A stretch of DNA of 64,000 bases, taken from assembly GCA_004431415.1 (NCBI GenBank), contig QPMI01000522.1, positions 1 through 64,000 of the forward strand, written 5' to 3'. The translations under genes were made by a program, and so were the position numbers. This document shows positions 1 through 10,400 of this stretch, one piece after another; the stretch's first letter is position 1; each line of letters starts with the position of its first letter. Under the pieces are notes generated by a model. It had not been told where the DNA came from, searched no databases, and worked only from the letters and a program-made list of their open reading frames with translations. This DNA comes from Cyanophora paradoxa (lineage: Eukaryota; Glaucocystophyceae; Cyanophorales; Cyanophoraceae).

Positions 1-179
1 ATGCAACAGAAGCCGCAATAAAAAAGCGTAGACAGGAACTGGTCTCGATCTGCAAAAAATGACAAGGGATTTAAGGGTAAGGTGTGTTTGATTGGTGAAC
101 CGGACAAATTATTTTCTCGTCCCATATCAAGGAACATATCAAATGGAAACTGAATCTGTGGTCGAATTCGAACTTGCAA

Positions 180-371
180 TGAGCGAAGGTGGATCCCAAT
201 GAGAGGAAAAGGTTGTATGACCGCTTGTACTTCCAGAAACGCTATCAAGATGAGGAATTTCGTGAATTATATCGTTAAAAAGGCACTGAACGATATTATC
301 GCAGGAAAGCTGCTGAGATGGATCCCAATAATCCAGTAAAACGCCCAGTTGGTCGTCCCAGGAAATACTGA
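180..371 (+). pseudogene. Remnant of a small basic protein with AT-hook-like C-terminus
   Basis: One reading frame from about 199 to the TGA at 369-371 encodes a highly charged stretch rich in Arg, Lys, Tyr and Glu and ends with the motif KRPVGRPRKY, which contains the GRPRK core of an AT-hook (minor-groove DNA binding). The frame is interrupted by TAA at 276-278 and has no clear start in the window. AT-hook tails are known on viral DNA-binding and chromatin-like proteins; a role in DNA binding is inference. It lies upstream of the D5-like helicase remnant and has the same AT-rich base use. It may be the tail of a gene that begins before the window. Confidence 0.35.
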
Positions 372-479
372 ACCGCCCCCAAAGTCCCAGATATCCGCTG
401 AATCCTTTTTGTTACCATGATCAATCGACTTTTCGATGGATCATTACCATATATCGAGCGCCAATCGGAAACCCAAAGG

Positions 480-2923
480 TATTAAAGGTTAGGCGCCAAA
501 AAATGACAAGGATCCGGAGAAATATAATTTCTCCATTAAGTATAAGAAGCCCCCGATTTTCGAAATGAACGCTGCCGCCAAGAAATCCCTGAAACGCCTT
601 GTTGACTGGCTTCGTAAGACGATGTCCTGTCTGAGAATCTGTCGTAATTCCTGTTGATCCTGATACCAAAACCCCTTTTCGCTCATAAAGACGGAGCCTG
701 GAATTGGATAAAATTCGATGAAGCCCTGAAATCCGGTAAGTATACTGCTTGGGGCATTCTCGCTCGTATATATCATGGTAATTGACTTCGACCAAGAGAG
801 GATTTCGCCAAATTCGAGGAGCAATTCCTGATGATTTCGGTGGTGTTAATCCACTTGCTAAAACAAAAAGGATATCATGCTTATTTCGCTCGACCTGCTG
901 AATTTCGACACCATTAAGATCTGGATAAAGCAGGTGCATTCAAAGGAAACCCCAAGATCGACTGCAAAACGATTGCATCCACTGGACTGCTGGGGTAATT
1001 AATGTTTGTCCAGTCCCAAAACATGGATCAGAGAGCATGGGCATCTGAGTGTGAGTTAAATGAACCCACTGCTGAGTTGCAAAAGTGGATTGTTGAAAAC
1101 TACGAATTCCCAAAGGTGCACATTCTTATTATGCAAGGTGCGCTGAGGAGAATTTGCAGAAACATATTCTTTCTAAACTCGAAGAATTCGGTTTCATCTT
1201 GCCACAATCATCAATGAGACCAAGATGGGATACAATTTCACTGCTGAGAACAAAGGTCTGGTCTGTCCCTGCTGCAAGGGAAGCCATGACTCGAACAATT
1301 GGTATATTGTTCAAGGGAAGGAGAAGACAAATATATTGTTTCGAGTTACAGTGCAAACTGCAAGAAGCGACTTATCACAATTCGTGTGAAGGAAGAGACA
1401 GATGCGAATATCGAAAATCTGATTGATCGGTCTGCTGGATCTGATGGTGCCCATTATGATGTTGCACAGGTTGCCTATCTTGTTCTGCAAGACAAATACA
1501 AGTATTCCAACAAGACTGGTTCAGTTCATGATGTATGTGGGATTTGGAGATGGATGAACTGGGAAGCGAATCTTTCTCTGTTTGAGCTGCAAGGTCTGTC
1601 AGTTTATCTTCACGTTCTGTTCAACTTGCACAGAGAGCTCTTCGTGATGAAGAGAACCGCAATTCCTTGGAGGAAAGGTCAAGATTCTGCTGGGAATTGC
1701 TAAGAGCCTCAAACAGACTACATACAGAACTGCACTTATGTCTGATCTTTCAGTTCTGTTCAGTGACAAGACCTTTTTCGAGAGACTTGATACTGTTCCC
1801 AACATCATTGGGTTCACAAATGGTGTATTTGACTTGAACTCCATGACTTTTCGACAGGGACTCCATATGATATGGTGAGTAAGACTGTTGGCTACGATTA
1901 CACCACAGAAATTGACCAAGAGAAGGTTGCAAGATTAAATCCATCTATGCAGATATTATTGAATCGGATACAGACCGCGAATTCATGCTGGGATTAATCG
2001 CCTATGCCCTGAGTGGTTTGACAGAAATCAGAGATACACTTGCTGGACTGGAATTGGAGCAATGGGAAATCACTGTTCAAGAGGGTGAAAGACACTTTGG
2101 TGAGTATTATGGGTCACTGGACATGACATATTGGACTAACCCAAGAAGAGTTCGTCAGAGGCTCCCAGAACTCGCTTGCATTCTTGGTAAACGAATTGTT
2201 TTCAGTAATGAAGCAGAAGATGGTGATATGCTTCAACTGAACAAATCAAACAGGTTACTGGTGGGAATGAGATGAAGGTTCGAGCTCTTTTCAAGATCTT
2301 GTTACATTCATTCCCATGTTCCAGTTGTTCTTGTCCACAAATGACAACCTGGGAATCAGTAAACCAGATGCAGCAATCCAAAGGCGAATTATCTACTATC
2401 GATTCGAAATGTCTTCAAGGTCGATCCTCAGCCTGGTGAGAAGAAAGCAGACACCACTCTAATGCGCCTAATGAAGAATGATGACGATTATAAAATGGCG
2501 CATATGTCCATTCTCCTGGAAATGTGGAGAACCCATTCTCTCAATGAATTCGTCACCAAACCACCCCAGTCCATTGTTGATCAAGGTGTTGAATATTTCA
2601 ATGAGAATGACAAGATTGGAGAATGGATTCGTGAGAGTTATGAACTCACCAAGAGTCAAGGGGATTTCGCCACAAGTGAGTCCATTATCAGTCACTTTAA
2701 GATGGATCACATGGGCAAATCTGATGAGAAAATCACAGAATGCACTATCTTGAAGAGACTTCGCGAAGTCTTTAATGTGAAGGCTGAGAGAAAGCGAGTC
2801 AATGGTGTTTTTGCTCGTGGCTACTTTGGGATCAAAAAGAAGCATAGTCGCAAGTTGGTGGATGACAGTGATGTTGAAGGTGGGATGAGTAAACAAAACA
2901 GAATCGATTCTAATACTGATTGA
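480..2923 (+). pseudogene. D5-like primase-helicase (SF3), broken by several frameshifts
   Basis: Pieces of one protein appear in all three forward frames. They include a CPCC zinc motif near 1,270; a D5_N-type block (FTNGVFDLNS) near 1,815; a Walker A region near 2,050 where the phase changes inside the motif (WTGIGA in one frame, NGKSLF in the next); a Walker B-type block (GKRIVFSNEAED) near 2,190; a sensor-type STND motif near 2,335; and an intact C-terminal ORF from 2,462 to 2,923. SF3 helicases of this type unwind DNA during replication of virophages, polinton-like viruses and giant viruses. Segment 480-1,150 is weaker and may be the primase half or another gene. At least six phase changes or stops make it non-functional as read, but reading-frame content is well kept, so either recent decay or indel errors in the assembly could explain it. 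Confidence 0.8.
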
Positions 2924-2942
2924 ATTTCTTATTTTTTAAAAA

Positions 2943-3105
2943 CCTTACTGTAAATGGTTTGTGTGACAGCTGTGACACCTTTTTAATTGAGTGTGACGCC
3001 TGTGACGCCTGTGACGCCTACTTTCAAACTTTTTAAAATTTCAAAAATCTACAAACCTCTGAAAACAGGTGTCACAGGCGTCACAGGCGTCACACCCAAT
3101 TAACC
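2943..3105. repeat. Cruciform repeat, copy 1
   Basis: Two 34-nt arms (2985-3018 and 3068-3101) are reverse complements with two mismatches. Each arm is built from three TGTGACGCC-like units. The 49-nt centre is AT-rich. A shared upstream flank (CTTACTG.AAATGG followed by a TGTGACACC unit) is present in this copy and in the two copies near 18.9 and 19.2 kb, so the repeat is about 160 bp. It lies just after the helicase stop. It could be a terminator, an iteron-like replication site or a small mobile repeat; the sequence alone does not decide. Confidence 0.85.
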
Positions 3106-3246
3106 ACAGACTCCCCCCTGTGGGTCGATCACTTTCGCGAATAATAATTGGACAATATAAAAACGTATCGAAAATCGGTGTGTTGTGACAAAAATTGACT
3201 GGCGATTTTAGGGATCGTTGCGTATTTCACTTGACTAAGACAGAAA
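3106..3246 (+). promoter_or_regulatory. Intergenic leader before the 63-residue ORF
   Basis: After the cruciform there are about 140 AT-rich bases with a TATA-like string (AATATAAAAA near 3,155) about 90 bp before the ATG at 3,247. No ORF is seen. A promoter is an inference from position and composition only. Confidence 0.25.
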
Positions 3247-3438
3247 ATGGATTATTTTGATGAAATTCGGCAGCAGCTTGTCGAAAAGAATGATATTGCA
3301 GAGGTGGCGGATTATATTGCAAAGATCAGAGCAGGTTATGGTAGAACCTATCAAAAGAAGCGTGTCTATGCAAGCAGACTCGACACAGTGAATGTATATG
3401 TCCCCAAAGGCACGAATGTGCGAATTATCAGAACCTGA
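3247..3438 (+). CDS. Small basic protein of unknown function
   Basis: This ATG-started ORF of 63 codons is intact although the genes on both sides are broken. The product begins MDYFDEIRQQLVEK and ends with a basic, valine-rich stretch. The first half looks helical and charged, the second half strand-like. I recognise no family. Base composition matches the viral genes around it. It sits between the cruciform repeat and the polymerase region, so an accessory replication or regulatory role is possible but unproven. It could also be a chance ORF. Confidence 0.45.
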   Translation: MDYFDEIRQQLVEKNDIAEVADYIAKIRAGYGRTYQKKRVYASRLDTVNVYVPKGTNVRIIRT

Positions 3439-3519
3439 AAAATGCGAAATGCGTTTAAAACGCCCAAAAATAATATGTTCCCTTAAAGTAAAAGATGCCC
3501 CGCAATCAAATAGAATCAT

Positions 3520-3890
3520 CAAAGAAAAGAAAAACGAAATACTCGGTCTTTTAGGAACCTTTTAGTTACTGGTGATATTACAGAATTCGAATATGATCGC
3601 CAGGCAGCAATCCTGGATAGGAGACCAAGATTATCTCAACTCACAGAAATTACAAATCGCCTCTATGATCGTTTTGAGAAGATGGAGGAATTCAGGGATG
3701 AAGGTTAAGGTGGGAACAATTGAACCCGAGATTGAAGATGGGAAGCAATGAACAAAGCATACTCTTGGTTAACCTATCGAGCAAGAGGGGAGGTTATCCA
3801 AGATGGGATTGAATTCTTGGAGAGAATTGCACCCACTCTACCTCAGAGACTCAGACAGAAACTCCAAGACTGAGAGCAATTAAGACTCGG
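3520..3890 (+). other. Degenerate coding stretch before the polymerase
   Basis: A forward frame at about 3,560-3,705 reads as a charged helical segment (TGDITEFEYDRQAAILDR, then a coiled-coil-like region) and then meets stops. Further short in-frame pieces follow to 3,870. It may be the eroded N-terminal part of the DNA polymerase gene that follows or a separate small gene. No recognised motif. Confidence 0.35.
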
Positions 3891-6761
3891 TTGACCTTCA
3901 TTTGTAAATTCACCAAAGTGAGTGATCCAAGGGTGTGGATCACCAAATTCATTTACAGTGATTACTTTGTCATCACAAGATCACGAAATATTGATGTTGA
4001 ACTGCGAAATGCCCTTCAATCTATGCAGGAACAGATGATGCAGGTTGACAGTTACAGACTGGATCGCATTGAGATGCTGAGAGTGGTAATTATGTCTTAT
4101 GCTCCTGTGGGTGGTTGCTTCTTCTCAACACCTGAGTGGATTGGATCAAGAGAGCAACTGTGAATGTCAAGAATATTGATGGTCAAGACTGCTTCAAGTA
4201 TGCAATCTTGGCTTACCTGCACCGAAATGATATTAATAAACACAAGAGCAATGAACCCAGCCAGTATAGAAGATGGTTAAACGAACTCAATTTCGAAGGC
4301 ATCCAGTTTCCAGTTGCCTGTGATGCAGAGGTGATTGATCGATTTGAGGAGCAGAACCCTGAACTCTCAATCAACATTTATGGTGCAGATAATCAAGCAC
4401 AGTGCTTCTATCCTCTTCACCAATCCAGCAACCCAGGAGAAGACCAAGATTAACCTTTTATTAATCGAAAACGAAGAGGATGATAGAGGGCATTATATCA
4501 CCATCATGTCTCTGAGTAGACTTCTGAAAACCACCTTTGATAAGCCCATGATGGTCGCATTTATTACTGTGAGACCTGTCTGTCTCGTTTCAGAACTCAG
4601 GAGAAGCTGGATGTACATATAGAAGCGAATCGCTGCATTGATTGGAGGGAGAGCAAAGGTAAATGCCCGAAATCTGGAAGTCACATTGCATTTGGGCTTC
4701 AACACCTTCGCAAAACTGTGTGGCTTCCCACTATCTGCTATGTGAAAATGGACAGTCACTCGGTTCCAATTGATGAGAACCGCAGTAAAAGAGAGGTCAA
4801 ATCGGTTTCTTTAACAGTTGTGATGGGGGATGAGGTGATCTCTCATTATTTCGAGGGATCAGATCCACTTGGTGCTCTGTTTACCACTCTCACAGAGATC
4901 AGACCCCAAGTAATTCGCACTCTATTCACCAACATACCCATGCACCCACTCACAGAAGAGCAGAAAGCACAATACAAGATCACTAAACACTGTTATATCT
5001 GTGCTGAACGATTTACCCATGAGAACTTCCCAGTGAGAGACCATTGTCATCAAACAGGCGCTTTTATTGGGAAAGCATGTCGAAACTGCAACCTCCACAG
5101 GAGAATCTCAAAGCAAACGAAAGTAGCAATTGTGGTGGATCACATGGATGAATGTGGACACGAAATATTCCGCAAATTGCACAGCAAGATGATAAACTTC
5201 GTGTTGAGATCCTGAGCAAGAATTTCGATCAATACCTGTCCCTGCAATGGGGCATGTGGAAATTCATAGATGCTTCGCATTTCATGGACTTCCAGGCAGT
5301 GGATTCTGGTGATCTTATGAGTAAATTCCAGACATTCCGAGAACTGGCGTTTACCCAATATGGATTGGATCCTGCCCATTATGTGAGCGCTCCTGGATTA
5401 TCCTGGGATGCAATGCTCATTTATACCAGAGCAAAGATCGAGCAGATCAGTGATGTAGGGCAATACGAATTCATTGAGAGAGCAATTCGAGGTGGGTTTG
5501 CTACAATGCCTACTCGATATGCAAAGGTGGAAAACCCAGATGACCATATAGTTCTCTTGGATGCAAATAATCTGTATGGTTTTGCTCTCAGTCAAGAACT
5601 GCCCATTGGCGATTTTCGGTGGAAGATGTCACAGAGGCACTTAAAGAGACCCCAGGGCGAAGTGCCTTTATTGAAGTAGACCTGGAATACCCACAAACTC
5701 TCACAGATCATTACGATTTTCCACTTGTAGTCAATAAAGAGCAAATCACCACCGAAATGCTGGGTGAGTATCAACGAAAACTACTGGATATCACAGGTGA
5801 GAAGTTAAGCAAAGACCCCAAACTCACAGCAACATTCTCACCCAAAGCAACTATGTGATCTCCCAACCTCTCTTGATCTATCTTGTGAGCAAAGGTATTA
5901 TAATTAAGAAGGTTCACAGGGTTCTCTCATTTGCAACCTCTGCATTCATGAAGAGTTATATTGATCTAAATACGAAACTGAGGCGCCAATCTATGTCCAG
6001 ATTCGAGAGTGACTTCTTTAAATTAATGAACAATGCAATCTATGGTAAATGCCTCGAATCATGCAGGGGTCGCTCTGTGGTAAAGATTGCTAACAGTGAG
6101 AAACTCTGCAAGAAATATGCTGCAAGTCCATTGATCAAGGCAACCAATGTATTAAACGAAAATGCTGTTGCCTTGAGATGTACTCAAAGCATGTTCACTT
6201 AGATAAACCTGTTGCAATTGGGGCTTTTGTGCTGGATTTCGCGAAACTCCATAACAGCAGGTTCTTTTATGATGTGGTGAGGAGAACTTGGGAAACAGCA
6301 GAGCTACTATTCCATGATACAGATTCTTTCTGTCTAATGCTTCATACCAATGATCTTAATAATGAGATGAAGCGAATTTCTGAGCACCTGGATTGCAGTA
6401 ATTATGATCCAGCCACCCTCTCTTTGATAGGAGCAATCGCTTGATTCCAGGTAAATATAAAAACGAGTTTCCCAATGCAAAGATTGTGGAGTATGTAGGT
6501 CTGAGATCGAAACTCTATGCTTTCAGAACTGAGACCTTTGATAAAATAAAGATGTCTGGGACTTCCTCCAAAGAGGTTCACTTTGATGATTTCAAGAGAT
6601 GCTTGTTTGAAGGCATCACCAAAACAGTAGCAGTAGTAAACAAGCGAAGACAAGACCACAACCTATATGATTTGGAGAGCAGAAGGGTGGCTCTAAACCA
6701 ACTCGATAGCAAAAGGAAGATATTAGACGATGGAATTCACAGCATTCCATTTGGGCTCTAA
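3891..6761 (+). pseudogene. Protein-primed family B DNA polymerase (DNA_pol_B_2 type), multiply frameshifted
   Basis: The parts appear in the expected order. An N-terminal segment (3,891-4,620) is typical of polinton and virophage polymerases. A C2H2-like zinc motif (CETCL, then H..ANRC) lies near 4,580-4,640. A second zinc/endonuclease-VII-like block (CYICAERF, VRDHCHQTG, CRNCNLH) lies at 5,000-5,100. The exonuclease/palm region follows to 5,680, with LDPAHY, APGLSWDAML and the motif A-type block LLDANNLYGFAL. Motif B-type KLMNNAIYGK is near 6,030 and motif C-type HDTDSF near 6,315. The last piece ends at 6,761. Such enzymes copy linear DNA using a terminal protein. The phase changes at roughly ten places (for example near 4,150, 4,445, 4,600, 5,190, 5,640, 5,855, 6,190 and 6,435), so no intact protein is encoded as read. 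Conserved residues remain, which argues for recent breakage or assembly indels. Confidence 0.9.
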
Positions 6762-6926
6762 TCTACTTCATTAATCTTTCTTTTTCTTTGGTTTCGCTCT
6801 CCAAGAAGTAATAAACCGCGAATTAAATGCAGCAGCCAAATACATCTTAATCCAGGGTCATTGGGCTCGATTGCAAAATAGTTTGGAATTGTGTTCTCTT
6901 TCCACACAGACTCTTGCATTTATTAT
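6762..6926 (+). promoter_or_regulatory. Spacer between polymerase and integrase
   Basis: About 165 AT-rich bases with no convincing ORF. It presumably holds the integrase promoter, but no motif stands out. Confidence 0.2.
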
Positions 6927-8344
6927 ATGAGAGATAAGGTAAAGATGCCTTCTACACAAATAGGATTGAGACAACCACCAAGAATTGTGAGAAAAGAGGC
7001 AATTGAAGATCGAGGGAATATCCTACCTATCACAGTTCCAGTGGAGGAGAAGAGCAGTCGAATATTAAAAAGATCAGAGATGGTCAAGCAATTAATCCCA
7101 GAGACCCTCCCAGCTGAGACAGCACCAAAAGAGTCGAAGATTGCTAAGAAGTTCTATGATCCCAGGACAGGCTACAAGGGATTTACTGCAATGAGACAGG
7201 AACTACCAGAAGAGAACTACAAGAAGATGAGAGAATGGTATGATAAACAGGAGGTTGTCCAAATTAATGCACCCACTCTATCTCGAAAGAGAGATCCCAT
7301 GATTCCAATTAGGCAACCCCTTGATACATATGTGATTGATCTGCTCTTCTTTCCTGCATACAAAAGCAGAATGATGGTTATGATACATTTATGAGTGCAA
7401 TGGAATCAACCCTAAGAACTGGGTTCATAATTCCAATGAGAGACAAGAGTGCTCTAACTACACTTGCAGCATTCAAGCAACTTGAACAGAGAGTCCCCAG
7501 ACCGATTGTTCGCATTCAGAGTGACAGTGGAAGCGAATTTACCAATGTGTTGTTCACAGATTATTTGGGAACGAAATTCATTGAGCATCAACTAAGTGAT
7601 GTTGCAGATCACAGAACCCAAGGTCGGATTGAAGCCTTTAACAGACAGATCAAGAGATTAATCACAAATTACTGCATTGCAAATAATACTGCACGATTTT
7701 TTGATGTGTTGGGTGATATTGAGTATAATTATAATAATACCATTCACTCTGCAACCAAGAGGAAACCAGCAGAGACCACAGAAGCCCACTACAAAGAGAT
7801 TGTGAATATGGAGGATCAGAGATTCAAGAAATCAATTGAGTATCTTGATGCTCTGAAACCTGGTATGTTTGTGAGAGTGAAAGTTGAAAAGAATCCATTT
7901 GCAAAGCAGGGTGTTAATTGGTCTCGAATTGTTTATAGTGTGGAGGGCAGAGAGGGCTTCAAGTTCAGAATCAGAAGTCCAAGTGGTGAGATAGTTGATG
8001 GTAGATTCGCTTTTCATGAACTGCTGCCCATTAAAGGTGTTGAGTATCATGAAACTCCCACAGTGGATGCCCTTGAACAGGCAAAAGAAGAAGCCAGGGT
8101 TGATTCAGCAATCAGAAAGGAGGGCATAGAAAAAGCAAGTGAAGTACCAAAAGAGCCCCTCACAGAAGCAAGAGCACAAAAGAAGGGTAGAGTAGAGAAA
8201 GAATTAAAGAAGTTGACCATAGCAGGAACCCAGAAATTATCAGAAGTCAACAGTCAGAGGTGGTATAATGACTTTTCAACCACCAAGGAAACATATACTG
8301 CACCCCAAACTCGATTTAATTTACGAAGTGGTCAAAGGAAATAG
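6927..8344 (+). pseudogene. Retroviral-type (rve) integrase 1, one frameshift
   Basis: The first ORF (ATG 6927 to 7394) ends just after the first catalytic-Asp block (YVIDLLFF). The second (to 8344) continues in another phase with the second Asp (QSDSGSEF) and, 36 residues on, Glu in QGRIEAFNR, so the D-D(35)E triad is complete. The C-terminal third has an SH3-like basic region and ends with RFNLRSGQRK. Integrases of this class insert polintons, virophages and polinton-like viruses into host DNA. The gene lies just after the polymerase and converges on a small minus-strand ORF that begins two bases past its stop. A single 1-nt change near 7,385 separates the halves. The start is chosen as the first ATG in frame. 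It is related to the second integrase at 20.7 kb, which ends with a similar YNLRS motif. Confidence 0.88.
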
Positions 8345-8345
8345 A

Positions 8346-8624
8346 TCAGCAGCGCTTCCTAAATCTCTTAGACCTCTGACGAATTTTCCTCATTTGTCTA
8401 TCTTTTTCAATAATTTCCAAGAAGAAAGTTTCAAGGTTTGAGACCAGTTGGTAATTATAAACAAAGAACAGTCTCACATGCTCTGGCTGTGACATGAAGA
8501 AATTGAAGTAGAAAGCAGTCTTGAAATCATGGATCCAGTCTGACTGGGCAGCATGGATGATTGCAGGGTCTTGGTAGATGGGATCCATAGCAGAAGTTGA
8601 GGGAATCCAGAAAATCCTTGTCAA
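8346..8624 (-). CDS. Small protein, unknown, convergent with integrase 1
   Basis: An intact 92-codon ORF starts MTRIFWIPSTSAMDPIY and ends in a strongly basic tail (RKIRQRSKRFRKRC). The middle is aromatic-rich (AFYFNFFM, LFFVYNYQL) and could be one amphipathic or weakly membrane-associating helix. It ends 2 bp from the integrase stop on the other strand and is followed upstream by the patatin gene on the same strand. I recognise no family. Confidence 0.5.
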   Translation of the reverse strand: MTRIFWIPSTSAMDPIYQDPAIIHAAQSDWIHDFKTAFYFNFFMSQPEHVRLFFVYNYQLVSNLETFFLEIIEKDRQMRKIRQRSKRFRKRC

Positions 8625-8809
8625 TTTTTTATTTTGTAAGTGATTGATCTCGACGAAACCTGATTGGCGCTATCGTGACGATTCCGAATCTGTTTTCAGA
8701 TTTAAAAACGGAGCACTTGGTAATAAAATACAGTAGCTACTGTAAAAATCGCCATAATGTGGGCGAAGATACAGAAGCCACTGTATCATACATCAGGACT
8801 TCTGAAATA
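8625..8809. other. Intergenic region with a perfect 16-bp palindrome
   Basis: This holds no gene. TACAGTAGCTACTGTA at 8729-8744 is a perfect palindrome, and a related CACTGTATCATACA stretch follows about 35 bp on. A protein-binding site or weak terminator for the patatin gene is possible. Confidence 0.4.
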
Positions 8810-10351
8810 TTATACACTTCGAATAAATGCACCTGTCACATCAACTCTCATAGTTGGGGTGTTGATGTATACAAGTGGATAAATTCGAATATACCTTGTC
8901 CTCAGAGGGTAGCCAATATAGAAAACGTCTTTAATAGAGGTGGGATACCCAGAACTGTATGAGACATCACCACTGTTGTGGGCATTATTGATAGTTTCAC
9001 ACATGAACACTCTATTGACACCTTCATACTTGATAAATGACCAAGAAATCCCATCTTGTGATGTTGCAACATTGAAGGTCTTAATAAAAGCGTTTGTTAC
9101 ACCAGAACCATATGCTATAATAGATGCAACCTCAAATATGTATGGGAAGGTTACTTGGAGATACTCAGTGGGGACACTCCATATCCCATCAGGAGCAGAT
9201 GCATTTGCTTCCCAACCTGTCAAGGAAGGTCTTGATTTAAATGCCTCCCTTCCAATTTTTGATGATGAAGCAGTGAATGCACCATCTGATAGAAGATACC
9301 AGTTAGCATCAATTGGAGGTATGCTATTCAGAGTGGATGATATATAGAACCTTGCAGGGTTCTTGATTTCGTAATTTGCAACCAGTAAATCACAGAGTCT
9401 ATCAATCATCACAGTGTTTGCTGCTATGTACATTTCGGTTGCATCTATCATATCTGGGATCTTAGAGGTATCATCCAGAGAGTTTACTATGGTCTTTGGA
9501 AGTGGGACAGAGAGTCTATAATATCTTGCATATCCTTGATCATCATTGTATGGGAGAAACTCTTGCATCTTTTCCAGAGCAGAGAGTTCACTTGCAGCCA
9601 TCAACATATTGATTAATGGACTTCCAGAGGTGGAAGCAATCCATGAGAGAATACCCCAGCTGTTCACATCTTCATAAGAGTAACCCACATTTGGAGCATC
9701 TGTTTCATTGACTTCACCACAGGATATACTTATCACTATAATATCATCATCATCATCATAGATCTTCTTAGCATGACTGTAACCACAGACACTGGGATTG
9801 TTGTTACCTGAGATTGCACCATCAATTAGAGACATCCCATCATAGTTCACAGGTGAGAAATATGCTGGAGCAGCAGAGGTGGATCTTGCAGCAATCTTGC
9901 TGGGGATGGATTTGTAGGAGTTATCATTGGTGATAAAAATGGGCTTCATACTCACAGTGTCAAAACTTGTGATCACTACATCTTTGAGAGAGTCTTGAAT
10001 GAGAGACTCACCAGTAACAGTGAGAATGGCTGTCTCCAATGGGGTCACATCATACTTGGTGTTGAAGAGTGCATTATCAATAATATTTCGGGGATTTGCA
10101 AAGATTAAAGGCAGTTGATTGAGATAAGTGGAATGCAAATCGGTTGCTGTGAGTTTAGGTTCGTTTGGAAATTCGGGATTTTTCACATTGAGACCAATCG
10201 CAATTATCCCACCAGTGGATGTTCCACTCACCAGATCAACAAGGTCAATTACTCTTTTTCCTGTTCGAGTTTCGATTTCTTTAAGCAATCTCGTAATAAT
10301 TATACCACGAGCTCCCCCACCTGAAAGACTGAGAATTACACGAAGGGGCAT
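8810..10351 (-). CDS. Patatin-like phospholipase with C-terminal discoidin-like domain
   Basis: The 513-residue product opens directly into the patatin fold: an oxyanion loop SGGGARG at residues 10-16, a nucleophile elbow GTSTGG with Ser45, and the catalytic Asp in LIDGA near residue 175. Patatins hydrolyse acyl ester bonds of phospholipids. The last roughly 180 residues look like an F5/8 type C (discoidin) domain: a W-rich start, TSQDGISW in the middle and TRYIRIYP then VDVTGAFI near the end. Such domains bind carbohydrate or lipid headgroups. There is no signal peptide or membrane segment. The ORF is intact and divergent from the fibre gene, 49 bp away, suggesting shared late control. A virion or egress enzyme that targets host membrane is inference. 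The combination of a hydrolase and a binding module resembles secreted lytic enzymes. Confidence 0.9.
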   Translation of the reverse strand: MPLRVILSLSGGGARGIIITRLLKEIETRTGKRVIDLVDLVSGTSTGGIIAIGLNVKNPEFPNEPKLTATDLHSTYLNQLPLIFANPRNIIDNALFNTKYDVTPLETAILTVTGESLIQDSLKDVVITSFDTVSMKPIFITNDNSYKSIPSKIAARSTSAAPAYFSPVNYDGMSLIDGAISGNNNPSVCGYSHAKKIYDDDDDIIVISISCGEVNETDAPNVGYSYEDVNSWGILSWIASTSGSPLINMLMAASELSALEKMQEFLPYNDDQGYARYYRLSVPLPKTIVNSLDDTSKIPDMIDATEMYIAANTVMIDRLCDLLVANYEIKNPARFYISSTLNSIPPIDANWYLLSDGAFTASSSKIGREAFKSRPSLTGWEANASAPDGIWSVPTEYLQVTFPYIFEVASIIAYGSGVTNAFIKTFNVATSQDGISWSFIKYEGVNRVFMCETINNAHNSGDVSYSSGYPTSIKDVFYIGYPLRTRYIRIYPLVYINTPTMRVDVTGAFIRSV

Positions 10352-10400
10352 CTTTACTTAACTCAAATTTAATAAATCTCTATAAGTAGAGTAAACAGGG
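10352..10400. promoter_or_regulatory. Divergent promoter between patatin and fibre genes
   Basis: Only 49 bp separate the two ATGs. The sequence is AT-rich and has CTCTATAAGTAGAG (10378-10391), a TATA-like element with short flanking dyad symmetry, about 10-20 bp upstream of the fibre ATG. TATA-like strings also precede the genes at 17,076 and 17,937. Confidence 0.4.

Noticed and set aside
421-939. Minus-strand ORF of 172 codons at the left edge.
   Set aside because: No recognised motif, and the plus strand here carries degenerate pieces consistent with the helicase or primase region.
8940-9347. Plus-strand ORF of 135 codons.
   Set aside because: It is antisense to the discoidin-like part of the patatin gene, which has clear domain support.
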